64,000 nucleotides of DNA, from positions 1,365,401 through 1,429,400 of the forward strand of contig CP143625.1 of the NCBI GenBank assembly GCA_036362785.1, given 5' to 3'. Shown here piece after piece: positions 53,125-64,000 of this stretch. The notes beneath the pieces are model-generated. The model did not search any database, was not told the origin of the DNA, and saw only the letters and a program-made list of their open reading frames with translations. The DNA is from a beta proteobacterium MWH-UniP1 (GTDB lineage Bacteria; Pseudomonadota; Gammaproteobacteria; Burkholderiales; Burkholderiaceae_A). The position numbers and the translations under genes were made by a program. How positions within the stretch are numbered: the stretch's first letter is position 1; each line of letters begins with the position of its first letter.

Positions 53125-53999
53125 TAAATGACTCCCAAATTCTTTAGTGCCGATTCCACGATCGACTGATTGCCCTTGGACAGCTCGACCAAGGGAAGGC
53201 GAATACCTGACTTCATCCGGCCCATACGGGCCAAGGCCCATTTCACTGGGATCGGATTGGCTTCCACAAACATGGCCTTGTGCAGGGGCAGAAGCTTTAA
53301 TTGCAAATCGGCCGCCTGCTTGGCATTGCCGGCAATGGCCAACTGGCACAACTTCGACATCAGGTCGGGCACAACGTTCGCCGTAACCGAGATATTGCCC
53401 TGCCCGCCCAAAAGCATCAGGGCCACGGCCGTGCCGTCGTCACCACTGTAGACCGCAAAATCTTCCGGTGTTTCGCGGATGAGCCACTCGCCACGCTCGA
53501 TGTTGCCGGTGGCATCTTTAATACCCACGATGTTGGGAACCTGCGCCAGCCGAACGGTTGTTTCGTGGGCCAGATCGGCCACGGTGCGGCCGGGCACGTT
53601 GTACAAAATAATCGGTAGATCCACCGCCTCTGCGATGGTCTTGAAATGCTGATACAAGCCCTCTTGGGTGGGCTTGTTGTAATACGGCACCACCTGCAAT
53701 GACGCGTTGGCACCAACGGCTTTGGCCTCGCGCGTAAGTTCAATGGCTTCCAGCGTGGAATTGGCACCCGTGCCAGCGATCACCGGCACACGGCCCCTGG
53801 CCTGCTCGACCGTGATCCGAATAAGTTCCAAATGCTCATCCACATCGACCGTGGGAGATTCACCCGTGGTGCCCACGGCAACAATCGCATCCGTGCCCTG
53901 CTCGATATGCCAGTCGACGAGTTTTCGGTAACTGTCGAAATCAAGGCTTCCGTCTTCATGCATCGGGGTGACAATTGCCACCAGGCTTCCTGTAATCAT
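53124..53999 (-). CDS. dapA: 4-Hydroxy-tetrahydrodipicolinate synthase
   Basis: DapA condenses pyruvate with aspartate semialdehyde, opening the branch to diaminopimelate and lysine. The TIM barrel shows [35 protein letters not shown] (TTGE), [17 protein letters not shown] (catalytic Tyr), [12 protein letters not shown] and the Schiff-base lysine in [12 protein letters not shown]. The 291-residue length is standard. It precedes bamC, as in E. coli, with a one-base TAATG overlap, implying translational coupling. lysC, the earlier step, is about 15 kb away. Confidence 0.97.
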   Translation of the reverse strand: MITGSLVAIVTPMHEDGSLDFDSYRKLVDWHIEQGTDAIVAVGTTGESPTVDVDEHLELIRITVEQARGRVPVIAGTGANSTLEAIELTREAKAVGANASLQVVPYYNKPTQEGLYQHFKTIAEAVDLPIILYNVPGRTVADLAHETTVRLAQVPNIVGIKDATGNIERGEWLIRETPEDFAVYSGDDGTAVALMLLGGQGNISVTANVVPDLMSKLCQLAIAGNAKQAADLQLKLLPLHKAMFVEANPIPVKWALARMGRMKSGIRLPLVELSKGNQSIVESALKNLGVI

Positions 54000-54043
54000 C
54001 TTTGTTCAACCAGTCACGAAAATGTGGTCATCAAGGGGGTGCA

Positions 54044-55246
54044 TCAACTGTAATCCAGCCCCATGGCCTCGCGGACATCGCGCATGGTCTGGCGGGCCAT
54101 GTCACGGGCCTTTTCCGAACCATCAGCCACAATGCCGCGCAACAAATCAGGATCTTCCTCGTAAGGCTTGGCCCGATCAAGAAATACTTTTTGCTCATCT
54201 AACACTGCATCAATCAGGGGCTGCTTGCACTCCAGGCAGCCAATGCCCGCCGAGGTGCAGCCCTCTTTGACCCATTTTTTACGCGAGTCGTCGGAATAGA
54301 CCTCGTGCAGCTGCCAGACGGGGCAACGGTCGGGGTTGCCGGCGTCGGTTCGGCGCACCCGGGCCGGGTCTGTGGGCATCTTGCGCATCTTTTGCACGAT
54401 GCTGTCGGGGTTCTCGCGAAGCGCAATCGTGTTGTGATAACTCTTGCTCATCTTCTGGCCATCTAAGCCAGGCATGCGGGAAGCCTCGGTGAGCAAAGCC
54501 TGGGGCTCAACCAGAATCAATCGACGGCCGCCTTCCAAATAACCAAAGAGCAGCTCGCGATCATCCATGGTCAGGTTCTGGGCCTCTTGCAGCAGGGCCT
54601 TGCCCTGCTCGAGCGCCTCATCGTCACCCTTTTCTTGGTAACGGTCACGCAGTTCTGAGTAGAGCTTGGCCCGCTTACCGCCCAGTTTCTTTGCAGCTTC
54701 CAGGGCCTTTTCTTCAAACTTGGGCTCACGGCCATACAAATGATTAAAGCGGCGGGCGACCTCGCGGGTGAGCTCCACATGGGGCACCTGGTCTTCACCC
54801 ACCGGCACATAGCCTGCACGGTAAATCAAAATATCAGCCGACTGCAGCAGGGGATAGCCCAGAAACCCATAGGTGGCCAGGTCTTTTTCAGCGAGTTTTT
54901 CCTGCTGGTCTTTATAGGTCGGCACCCGCTCTAACCAGCCAAGCGGTGTGCACATGGAGAGCAACAGGTGAAGCTCTGCATGTTCCGGCACACGGGACTG
55001 GATAAAGAGCGTGGCCTGGGCTGGGTCTACACCGGCCGCCAACCAATCGATCAGCATGCCCCAGACCGATTCCGAGATGATCTGTGGGTCTTCGTAGTGG
55101 GTGGTCAGCGCATGCCAGTCCGCCACAAAGAACAGGCACTCGTATTCAGACTGAAGACGGACCCAGTTTTTTAAAACACCGTGGTAATGGCCCAGATGCA
55201 GGGCCCCCGTGGGCCGCATGCCCGATAAGACGCGTTGTGGATACAT
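54044..55246 (-). CDS. trpS: Tryptophanyl-tRNA synthetase (long form)
   Basis: This class I synthetase charges tRNA-Trp. The HIGH signature reads ALHLGHYHGVL near residues 15-25, LFFVADWHALTTHYE is the ATP/Trp pocket, and KMSKSYHNTIALRE is the KMSKS loop near 265-278. The 400-residue length exceeds E. coli TrpS (334): a segment before and within the insertion (ELRDRYQEKGDDEALEQGK) is of the long betaproteobacterial type. It ends 45 bases before the dapA start on the same strand and follows a PHP-domain gene. Confidence 0.95.
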   Translation of the reverse strand: MYPQRVLSGMRPTGALHLGHYHGVLKNWVRLQSEYECLFFVADWHALTTHYEDPQIISESVWGMLIDWLAAGVDPAQATLFIQSRVPEHAELHLLLSMCTPLGWLERVPTYKDQQEKLAEKDLATYGFLGYPLLQSADILIYRAGYVPVGEDQVPHVELTREVARRFNHLYGREPKFEEKALEAAKKLGGKRAKLYSELRDRYQEKGDDEALEQGKALLQEAQNLTMDDRELLFGYLEGGRRLILVEPQALLTEASRMPGLDGQKMSKSYHNTIALRENPDSIVQKMRKMPTDPARVRRTDAGNPDRCPVWQLHEVYSDDSRKKWVKEGCTSAGIGCLECKQPLIDAVLDEQKVFLDRAKPYEEDPDLLRGIVADGSEKARDMARQTMRDVREAMGLDYS

Positions 55247-55261
55247 ATACCGTGGATTTTA

Positions 55262-56140
55262 TCAGTGCGGCCAGCCATGCCAGACCGGACGGGTGGCATC
55301 GGGCAGGGGCGGCACAGCGCCCACGTCAAAGCGGCTCTCGCCCTCGGCATGAAAGTCGCTGCCCCGGGATGCATGTAGCCCGTGCTCGACGGCCACCCGC
55401 TGGAAACGGCGGGCCTCTTGGTCGCTATGGCTGCCAGTCACCACCTCGATCGCCGTGCCCCCCAGGGCCTTGAATTCATCAATCAGGGCCCAGTGGCCAA
55501 TGGCGCTTAAGCGATAACGGGCCGGGTGGGCCAGCACGGCCACCCCACCAGCCCCCAGAATCGCCCCCACTGCACGGGACAGGCTGGTCCACTCATGGGC
55601 AAAGTAGCCGGGTTTGCCGGGGGTTAGATACTTTTGAAAGACCTGATTCATATCCGAACAGAGCCCGCGGGCCACCATGGCCCGGGCAAAGTGGGTGCGG
55701 CCAATCAGCTCTGGGTTGCCAGCAAAAGACATGGCCTCATCAAAAATATCCGGCACCCCGTGGACCATCAGGCTGTCGGCCATGGCCCTGGCACGGGCCA
55801 GTCGGCCATGCTGAATCGAGGCCAGCGTGTCCTGCAGGCCCGAATTGTTCAGATCAAAATTTAGGCCCACCACATGGATGGTCTCCGAGCCCCAGGTCAC
55901 CGAGATTTCCACCCCAGGGATATACATCAGGCCCAGGGCCTGGGCGGTCTCTTGGGCCTCCCGCTGGCCGCCAATCGTGTCGTGATCCGTTAAAGCCAGA
56001 ATCTGCACACCGTTGGCTGCCGCACGGGCCATCACGTCCTGGGGTGCCAAAGCACCGTCAGATGCCGTGGAGTGCATGTGCAGATCAACATTGATATCGT
56101 GGGGATAGTCAGGCCTGGTGGCCTGTGCGGTAAGCGTCAT
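55262..56140 (-). CDS. PHP-domain phosphoesterase (YciV/RNase AM-like)
   Basis: The 292-residue protein is a PHP-fold metal phosphoesterase. Metal motifs are NVDLHMHSTASDGALAPQD (HxH), ALTDHDTIGG (DHD), a Glu in PGVEIS, HFARAM, AHPARY and GSDFHAEGE near the C-terminus. E. coli YciV removes 5' nucleotides from rRNA precursors and hydrolyses 3',5'-nucleoside bisphosphates. ATG 56140 is chosen; the ATG at 56149 is also possible. It precedes trpS on the same strand, 16 bases away. Confidence 0.9.
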   Translation of the reverse strand: MTLTAQATRPDYPHDINVDLHMHSTASDGALAPQDVMARAAANGVQILALTDHDTIGGQREAQETAQALGLMYIPGVEISVTWGSETIHVVGLNFDLNNSGLQDTLASIQHGRLARARAMADSLMVHGVPDIFDEAMSFAGNPELIGRTHFARAMVARGLCSDMNQVFQKYLTPGKPGYFAHEWTSLSRAVGAILGAGGVAVLAHPARYRLSAIGHWALIDEFKALGGTAIEVVTGSHSDQEARRFQRVAVEHGLHASRGSDFHAEGESRFDVGAVPPLPDATRPVWHGWPH

Positions 56141-56208
56141 GCCTGCCATTTTCCAGCAATTCCTACCGGGCATGGTAAAAACCCGTCTTCATGAAAAGGA
56201 GTGCCGTC

Positions 56209-56733
56209 ATGGCCATTTTTGCCTTTGGCAAGCACCAGCCCGATGTCCACGAGACCGCCTATGTGACCGAGAGCGCCAATGTGATTGGCCAGGTGGTGTT
56301 AAAGAAAAACGCCAGCATCTGGTTTGGCGCCACCCTGCGCGGGGATAACGAACCCATCGTGATCGGCGAGAATTCCAATGTCCAAGAAGGCGCGGTGCTG
56401 CACACCGACATGGGTTCACCATTGACACTTGGCAATAACGTTACCGTGGGCCATCAGGCCATGCTGCACGGCTGCACGGTGGGCGATGGCAGTCTGATCG
56501 GTATTCAGGCGGTGGTTTTAAACGACGCGGTGATCGGCAAAGACTGTTTAATCGGGGCCTGCGCCTTGGTCACATCGGGCACGGTCATTCCCGATCGTTC
56601 CATGGTGGTGGGGTCGCCAGCCAAAGTCCTCCGTCAATTAACGGATGATGAAATTGCCCGCATGCAACGTGGCACACAAAGCTATGTCACGCGGGCCGCC
56701 GCATTTCGCAAGGAATTAAAACGAATTGAGTAA
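56209..56733 (+). CDS. Gamma-carbonic-anhydrase-like hexapeptide protein (YrdA/PaaY type)
   Basis: The 174-residue left-handed beta-helix protein shows repeated hexapeptides (KKNASIWFGATLRGDNEPIV, GENSNVQEGAVLH, GNNVTVGHQAMLHGCTV, GDGSLIGIQAVVLNDAVIG). The metal-binding histidines lie in VGHQAMLHG and the earlier VLHTD. Members of this family are carbonic anhydrase homologues or thioesterase-like. ATG 56209 has AAGGAG seven bases upstream, so the ATG at 56191 is unlikely. hslO starts eight bases before its end. Confidence 0.88.
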   Translation: MAIFAFGKHQPDVHETAYVTESANVIGQVVLKKNASIWFGATLRGDNEPIVIGENSNVQEGAVLHTDMGSPLTLGNNVTVGHQAMLHGCTVGDGSLIGIQAVVLNDAVIGKDCLIGACALVTSGTVIPDRSMVVGSPAKVLRQLTDDEIARMQRGTQSYVTRAAAFRKELKRIE

Positions 56734-57691
56734 AAAAGAATCCGGGGAAGAGAACGCCCCCACCACGGCCGCAGGCCCTGACAACGATCACTTGCTGCGC
56801 GTCATGTTCAATGACGGCAACGCACGGGCCCACCTGGTCAAGATTGATAAGTCTTGGCTAGAAGTCGCCCATCGACATAGCGAGGCGCCAGAGGTTATGG
56901 AACTGCTTGGCGAGATGAGCTGCGCAAGCATTTTGCTATCGGCCAGCTTGAAATACGACGGTTCTGTCATTCTGCAGATTCACGGTGATGGCCCTGTCCG
57001 GCTCGCAGTGGCGGAATGCAGCGCCAGTCTGGGCTTTCGTAGCACCATCAAAATGTCCGACACGCTCACGGTGCCCCCAGGCGCCGACTGGAAGACATTG
57101 GTGAATCAAAACAATATGGGCCGCTTTAGCGTGGTGCTAGACCCCAAGGTCGACAATCAACATCCCTATCAAGGCATTGTCAGCCTGCACGATGTCGGCT
57201 TTGCCCAGGCGCTTGAGTCTTATATGACCCGCTCAGAACAATTGCCCACTCGACTATGGCTGGCCTGTGATGGTGATCGTGCTGCAGGCCTGTTACTGCA
57301 ACGCATGCCAAGCGAAGGCGGTAGCGCCAAATCCAGCGAGCCCGACGACGAATGGGATCGCTTGATCACGCTGGCCGACACCATCACGCGCGAAGAACTT
57401 CTCAACACAGAGTCGCAGACACTCTTGCATCGTCTCTTCTGGCAAGAGGCCCCCAAGTTACTGGAAAATAAGCCGGTGCAATTTAGCTGCACATGTTCGC
57501 GCACACGGGTTGGCAAGATGTTGCAAACGCTTGGGGAAGAGGAGGTCGAATCGATCCTGGCAGAGCAAGGCTATGTCGAAGTGAACTGCGACTTCTGCAA
57601 CACGGCCTATGCCTTTGATCCGGTGGACTGCGCGGAGCTCTTTACCCGAGACCACCCGCCGTCCTCTTCGGGCTCTACCACCCTTCACTAG
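56726..57691 (+). CDS. hslO: Redox-regulated chaperone Hsp33
   Basis: Hsp33 is a holdase activated by oxidative unfolding of its zinc centre. The C-terminal redox switch has CTCSRTRV (CxC) near residues 252-254 and CDFCNTAYAFDP (CxxC) near 285-288, all four cysteines present. The N-terminal domain contains RVMFNDGNARAHLVK, ASILLSASLKYDGSVILQI and the usual FSVVLDPKV. The 321-residue product starts at a TTG (56726) overlapping the upstream gene by eight bases, so its translation is likely coupled and weak; no later ATG precedes the conserved domain start. Confidence 0.92.
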   Translation: MSKKESGEENAPTTAAGPDNDHLLRVMFNDGNARAHLVKIDKSWLEVAHRHSEAPEVMELLGEMSCASILLSASLKYDGSVILQIHGDGPVRLAVAECSASLGFRSTIKMSDTLTVPPGADWKTLVNQNNMGRFSVVLDPKVDNQHPYQGIVSLHDVGFAQALESYMTRSEQLPTRLWLACDGDRAAGLLLQRMPSEGGSAKSSEPDDEWDRLITLADTITREELLNTESQTLLHRLFWQEAPKLLENKPVQFSCTCSRTRVGKMLQTLGEEEVESILAEQGYVEVNCDFCNTAYAFDPVDCAELFTRDHPPSSSGSTTLH

Positions 57692-57696
57692 CCCGG

Positions 57697-58092
57697 TTAC
57701 TGGCCTTTCGTGTCCGCTGGCGCCGGTGCGTTGGCATTGGCACCAGCATTAGTCTTGGCGTTATTGTTGGCGCCACTGGGCTGCGGGGGCGTGGCCCACT
57801 GTAGAAAACGCTCCCCCGGCATGACCAGGCCTAGTTCATAACGGGCCCGCTCTTCTGCAGCACGTGAACTCTTTTTGAAATCACGAACCTCGGCCTCGAG
57901 TTCTGCAACCCTAAGCCGGCGCTTGTCGTTTTCTTTTTGCTTACTGTCGATTTGTGATTCGAGTGTCCAGACCCGAATCCAGCCACCCTGGCCAAACCAC
58001 AGCGGAAACTGCAACAGAATCAAGGCCCCCAACAGGATCTTGGTCAGGTTGGGCTTGGGAAGCTTGCTGAGCAGACTTGCCGATTGGGCCAT
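57697..58092 (-). CDS. ftsB: Cell division protein FtsB
   Basis: FtsB is a small bitopic inner-membrane divisome protein that pairs with FtsL and FtsQ. The 131-residue product has one membrane span near residues 18-38 (ILLGALILLQFPLWFG), then the family G-x-x-W motif (GGWIRVWTLESQI), a coiled coil with KQKENDKRRLRVAELEAEV and ERARYELGLVMPGE. The last ~30 residues are a disordered Ala/Asn-rich tail, not needed in the family. It follows eno downstream on the same strand, as in many Proteobacteria. Confidence 0.92.
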   Translation of the reverse strand: MAQSASLLSKLPKPNLTKILLGALILLQFPLWFGQGGWIRVWTLESQIDSKQKENDKRRLRVAELEAEVRDFKKSSRAAEERARYELGLVMPGERFLQWATPPQPSGANNNAKTNAGANANAPAPADTKGQ

Positions 58093-58121
58093 TGATTCCG
58101 GTGTTGGTTTAAAAAAGGCGG

Positions 58122-59423
<1,302 letters not shown>

Positions 59424-59464
59424 CTAAGCCAAAGCCGCCGTTACCGACGGTGAATTAAATACGG

Positions 59465-62610
<3,146 letters not shown>

Positions 62611-62611
<1 letters not shown>

Positions 62612-63303
62612 TATCGCGTCGTCCTGTTCTCAATGTATTTCGCAGGATTTTTGTTCACGACGATGCGTTTTACAAAAATGCCTGGGGTATGGATCTCGTC
62701 GGGATGGAGTTCGCCGTTTTCAACCAGCTCTTCCACTTCCACAATGGTCATGCGCGAAGCCATGGCCACATTCGGGTTGAAATTGCGTGCGGTTAGGTTG
62801 TAGACCAGGTTGCCGGAGCGGTCGGCCTTTTGGGCCTTGACCAGCGAGATATCGGCAAAAAGCGACTCTTCCATCACGTATTTCTTGCCGTGGAATTCAC
62901 GAATCTCTTTGCCTTCGGAGACCACCGTGCCCACACCCGTGCGGGTGTAAAACGCAGGAATGCCGGCACCGCCAGCCCGCAGCTTTTCGGCCAGCGTGCC
63001 CTGGGGTGTGAATTCCAATTCCAGCTCACCGGATAAAAACTGCCGCTCAAATTCTTTGTTCTCACCCACATAAGACGAGATCATTTTTTTCACCTGACGG
63101 GATTCGAGCAGTAGCCCAAGGCCCTTGCCATCGACGCCCGCGTTGTTGCTGATGCAGGTCAGGTTTTTTGCGCCGTGATCACGGACCGCTAAGATCAACG
63201 CCTCGGGGATGCCACACAGACCAAAGCCACCAACGGCAATGGTCTGACCATCACGCAGCACGTCTCGCAAGGCAGAGGCGGCGTCGGGGTACACCTTGTT
63301 CAT
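62611..63303 (-). CDS. scoA: 3-Oxoacid CoA-transferase subunit A
   Basis: The 230-residue subunit has the N-terminal block [20 protein letters not shown] followed by [14 protein letters not shown] (the CoA-binding glycine motif), [15 protein letters not shown] and [20 protein letters not shown], as well as [21 protein letters not shown]. It would act with ScoB in ketone-body or short acyl-CoA metabolism. Its start is at 63303, 74 bases from the divergent ETF-quinone oxidoreductase, whose role in fatty- and amino-acid oxidation fits. Confidence 0.95.
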
Positions 63304-63377
63304 GGACTACTCCGAAAGAGGGAGAAAAACCCTGATAGTGTAACGGCATCAGCATGCATTTCTTGGAGACCGGAAAA

Positions 63378-64000
63378 GTGGAACAAACCCGTGAGTCAAT
63401 GGAATACGACGTTGTAGTGGTCGGTGCGGGACCGGCCGGACTGTCCGCAGGAATTCGTCTTAAGCAGTTAGCCCAGCAAAGCGGTCGGGAAATCAGCGTT
63501 TGCATCCTGGAAAAAGGTTCCGAGCCCGGCGCCCATATCCTGTCTGGGGCCATCATGGACCCACGGGCCATCAACGAGCTGCTGCCCAACTGGAAGGCCG
63601 ATGGCGCCCCCATCCATACCCCCGTCACTGAAGACCAGTTCATGCTGCTCTCCGAAACCGGGGCCACCACTTTTCCCCAGTGGGTGCTGCCGGCCTGCTT
63701 TAAAAACCACGGGAATTACGTGGTCAGCCTGTCCAATGTGACCAAGTGGCTGGCCAGCCAGGCCGAAAACCTGGGCGTGGAAATCTTCCCTGGCTTTGCC
63801 GCAGCCGAAGTGCTCTACCACGAGGACGGCCGGGTCAAGGGCGTGGCTACCGGCAATATGGGCGTGGGCAAAGACGATCAGCCCACCGGCAATTTCCAAA
63901 TGGGCATGGAGCTGCACGGCAAGTACACCCTGTTTGCTGAAGGGGCCCGGGGCCATCTGGGCAAACAGCTGATTTCCAAGTTCAAGCTTGATGCCGGCCG
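63378..64000 (+). CDS. Electron transfer flavoprotein-ubiquinone oxidoreductase (3' partial)
   Basis: ETF-QO passes electrons from reduced electron-transfer flavoprotein to the quinone pool at the inner membrane. The visible N-terminal part has the FAD motif YDVVVVGAGPAGLSAGIRLK, VCILEKGSEPGAHILSGAI, TTFPQWVLPACFKNHGNYVV, LGVEIFPGFAAAEVL and GKYTLFAEGARGHLGKQL. The frame runs off the window end. GTG 63378 (EQTRESMEYD, GGAG nine bases upstream) matches the usual protein start; ATG 63354 and ATG 63399 are in frame. It is divergent from scoA. Confidence 0.93.
   Translation, partial: MEQTRESMEYDVVVVGAGPAGLSAGIRLKQLAQQSGREISVCILEKGSEPGAHILSGAIMDPRAINELLPNWKADGAPIHTPVTEDQFMLLSETGATTFPQWVLPACFKNHGNYVVSLSNVTKWLASQAENLGVEIFPGFAAAEVLYHEDGRVKGVATGNMGVGKDDQPTGNFQMGMELHGKYTLFAEGARGHLGKQLISKFKLDAG

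Noticed and set aside
52015-53349. Long N-terminal extension of bamC up to 53349
   Set aside because: The extension is antisense-frame translation of the dapA 3' end; the lipoprotein signal starts at 53124.

Overview
This window looks like a piece of a Betaproteobacterium, most likely order Burkholderiales. The inference rests on gene order and family content: the dcd/apbC/metG/DUF3460 cluster, cysS-accA-tilS-lysC-tRNA-Ser, cysE-trmJ-suhB, trpS-dapA-bamC, pyrG-kdsA-eno-ftsB, a scoAB pair beside an ETF-quinone oxidoreductase, and an LPS-making (lpxH, kdsA) two-membrane envelope. I cannot name the genus. An E. coli-type four-subunit fumarate reductase behind a perfect FNR box suggests a facultatively anaerobic life.

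Layout. 1-22.5 kb is core chromosome: the tail of a peptide-type ABC ATPase, dcd, apbC, metG, DUF3460, scpA, murB, yaaA, a LEA14-like lipoprotein, the glyoxylate-side genes hyi and glxR, an old yellow enzyme, pirin, maf, frdABCD, a DUF2788-like membrane protein, an enoyl-CoA hydratase homologue, ghrA, a P-type cation ATPase divergent from a GDT1-family exporter, and a 2OG-Fe dioxygenase.

22.5-36.1 kb is accessory. It opens with dense toxin-antitoxin material: GNAT/DUF1778, higBA whose toxin has no normal start codon, a lone MntA-like nucleotidyltransferase, a duplicated higB tail, and a small toxin-like/HTH pair. Next come a frameshifted repeat peptide, three overlapping lipoprotein genes divergent from a WYL regulator, a beta-barrel protein and a cysteine-rich small protein. 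It ends with a type IC restriction-modification operon (HTH gene, hsdM, hsdS, a BRO-N gene, hsdR) closed by a 40-bp palindromic terminator. Immediately after this is a 14-bp copy of the 3' end of the tRNA-Ser gene at 37.6 kb, so the tRNA has probably served as an integration site. A FAD oxidoreductase gene lies between the two copies.

37.6-64 kb is core again: tRNA-Ser(GCU), lysC, tilS, accA, cysS, a TPR protein, ppiB, lpxH, cysE, trmJ, suhB, mutS, a RoxA-type ribosomal oxygenase, a tiny Ala/Pro-rich lipoprotein, an MBL hydrolase, bamC, dapA, trpS, a PHP phosphoesterase, a gamma-carbonic-anhydrase-like protein, hslO, ftsB, eno, kdsA, pyrG, scoB, scoA and the start of ETF-QO. A palindromic composite repeat built from GGTGTCTGACACC occurs between lpxH and cysE and again, in frame, inside mutS.

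No complete unknown defence or metabolic system could be proven by reading alone. The best candidates for something new are the lipoprotein trio with its divergent WYL regulator, the BRO-N gene inside the type IC operon, the rearranged TA cluster, and the palindromic repeat that has entered mutS.
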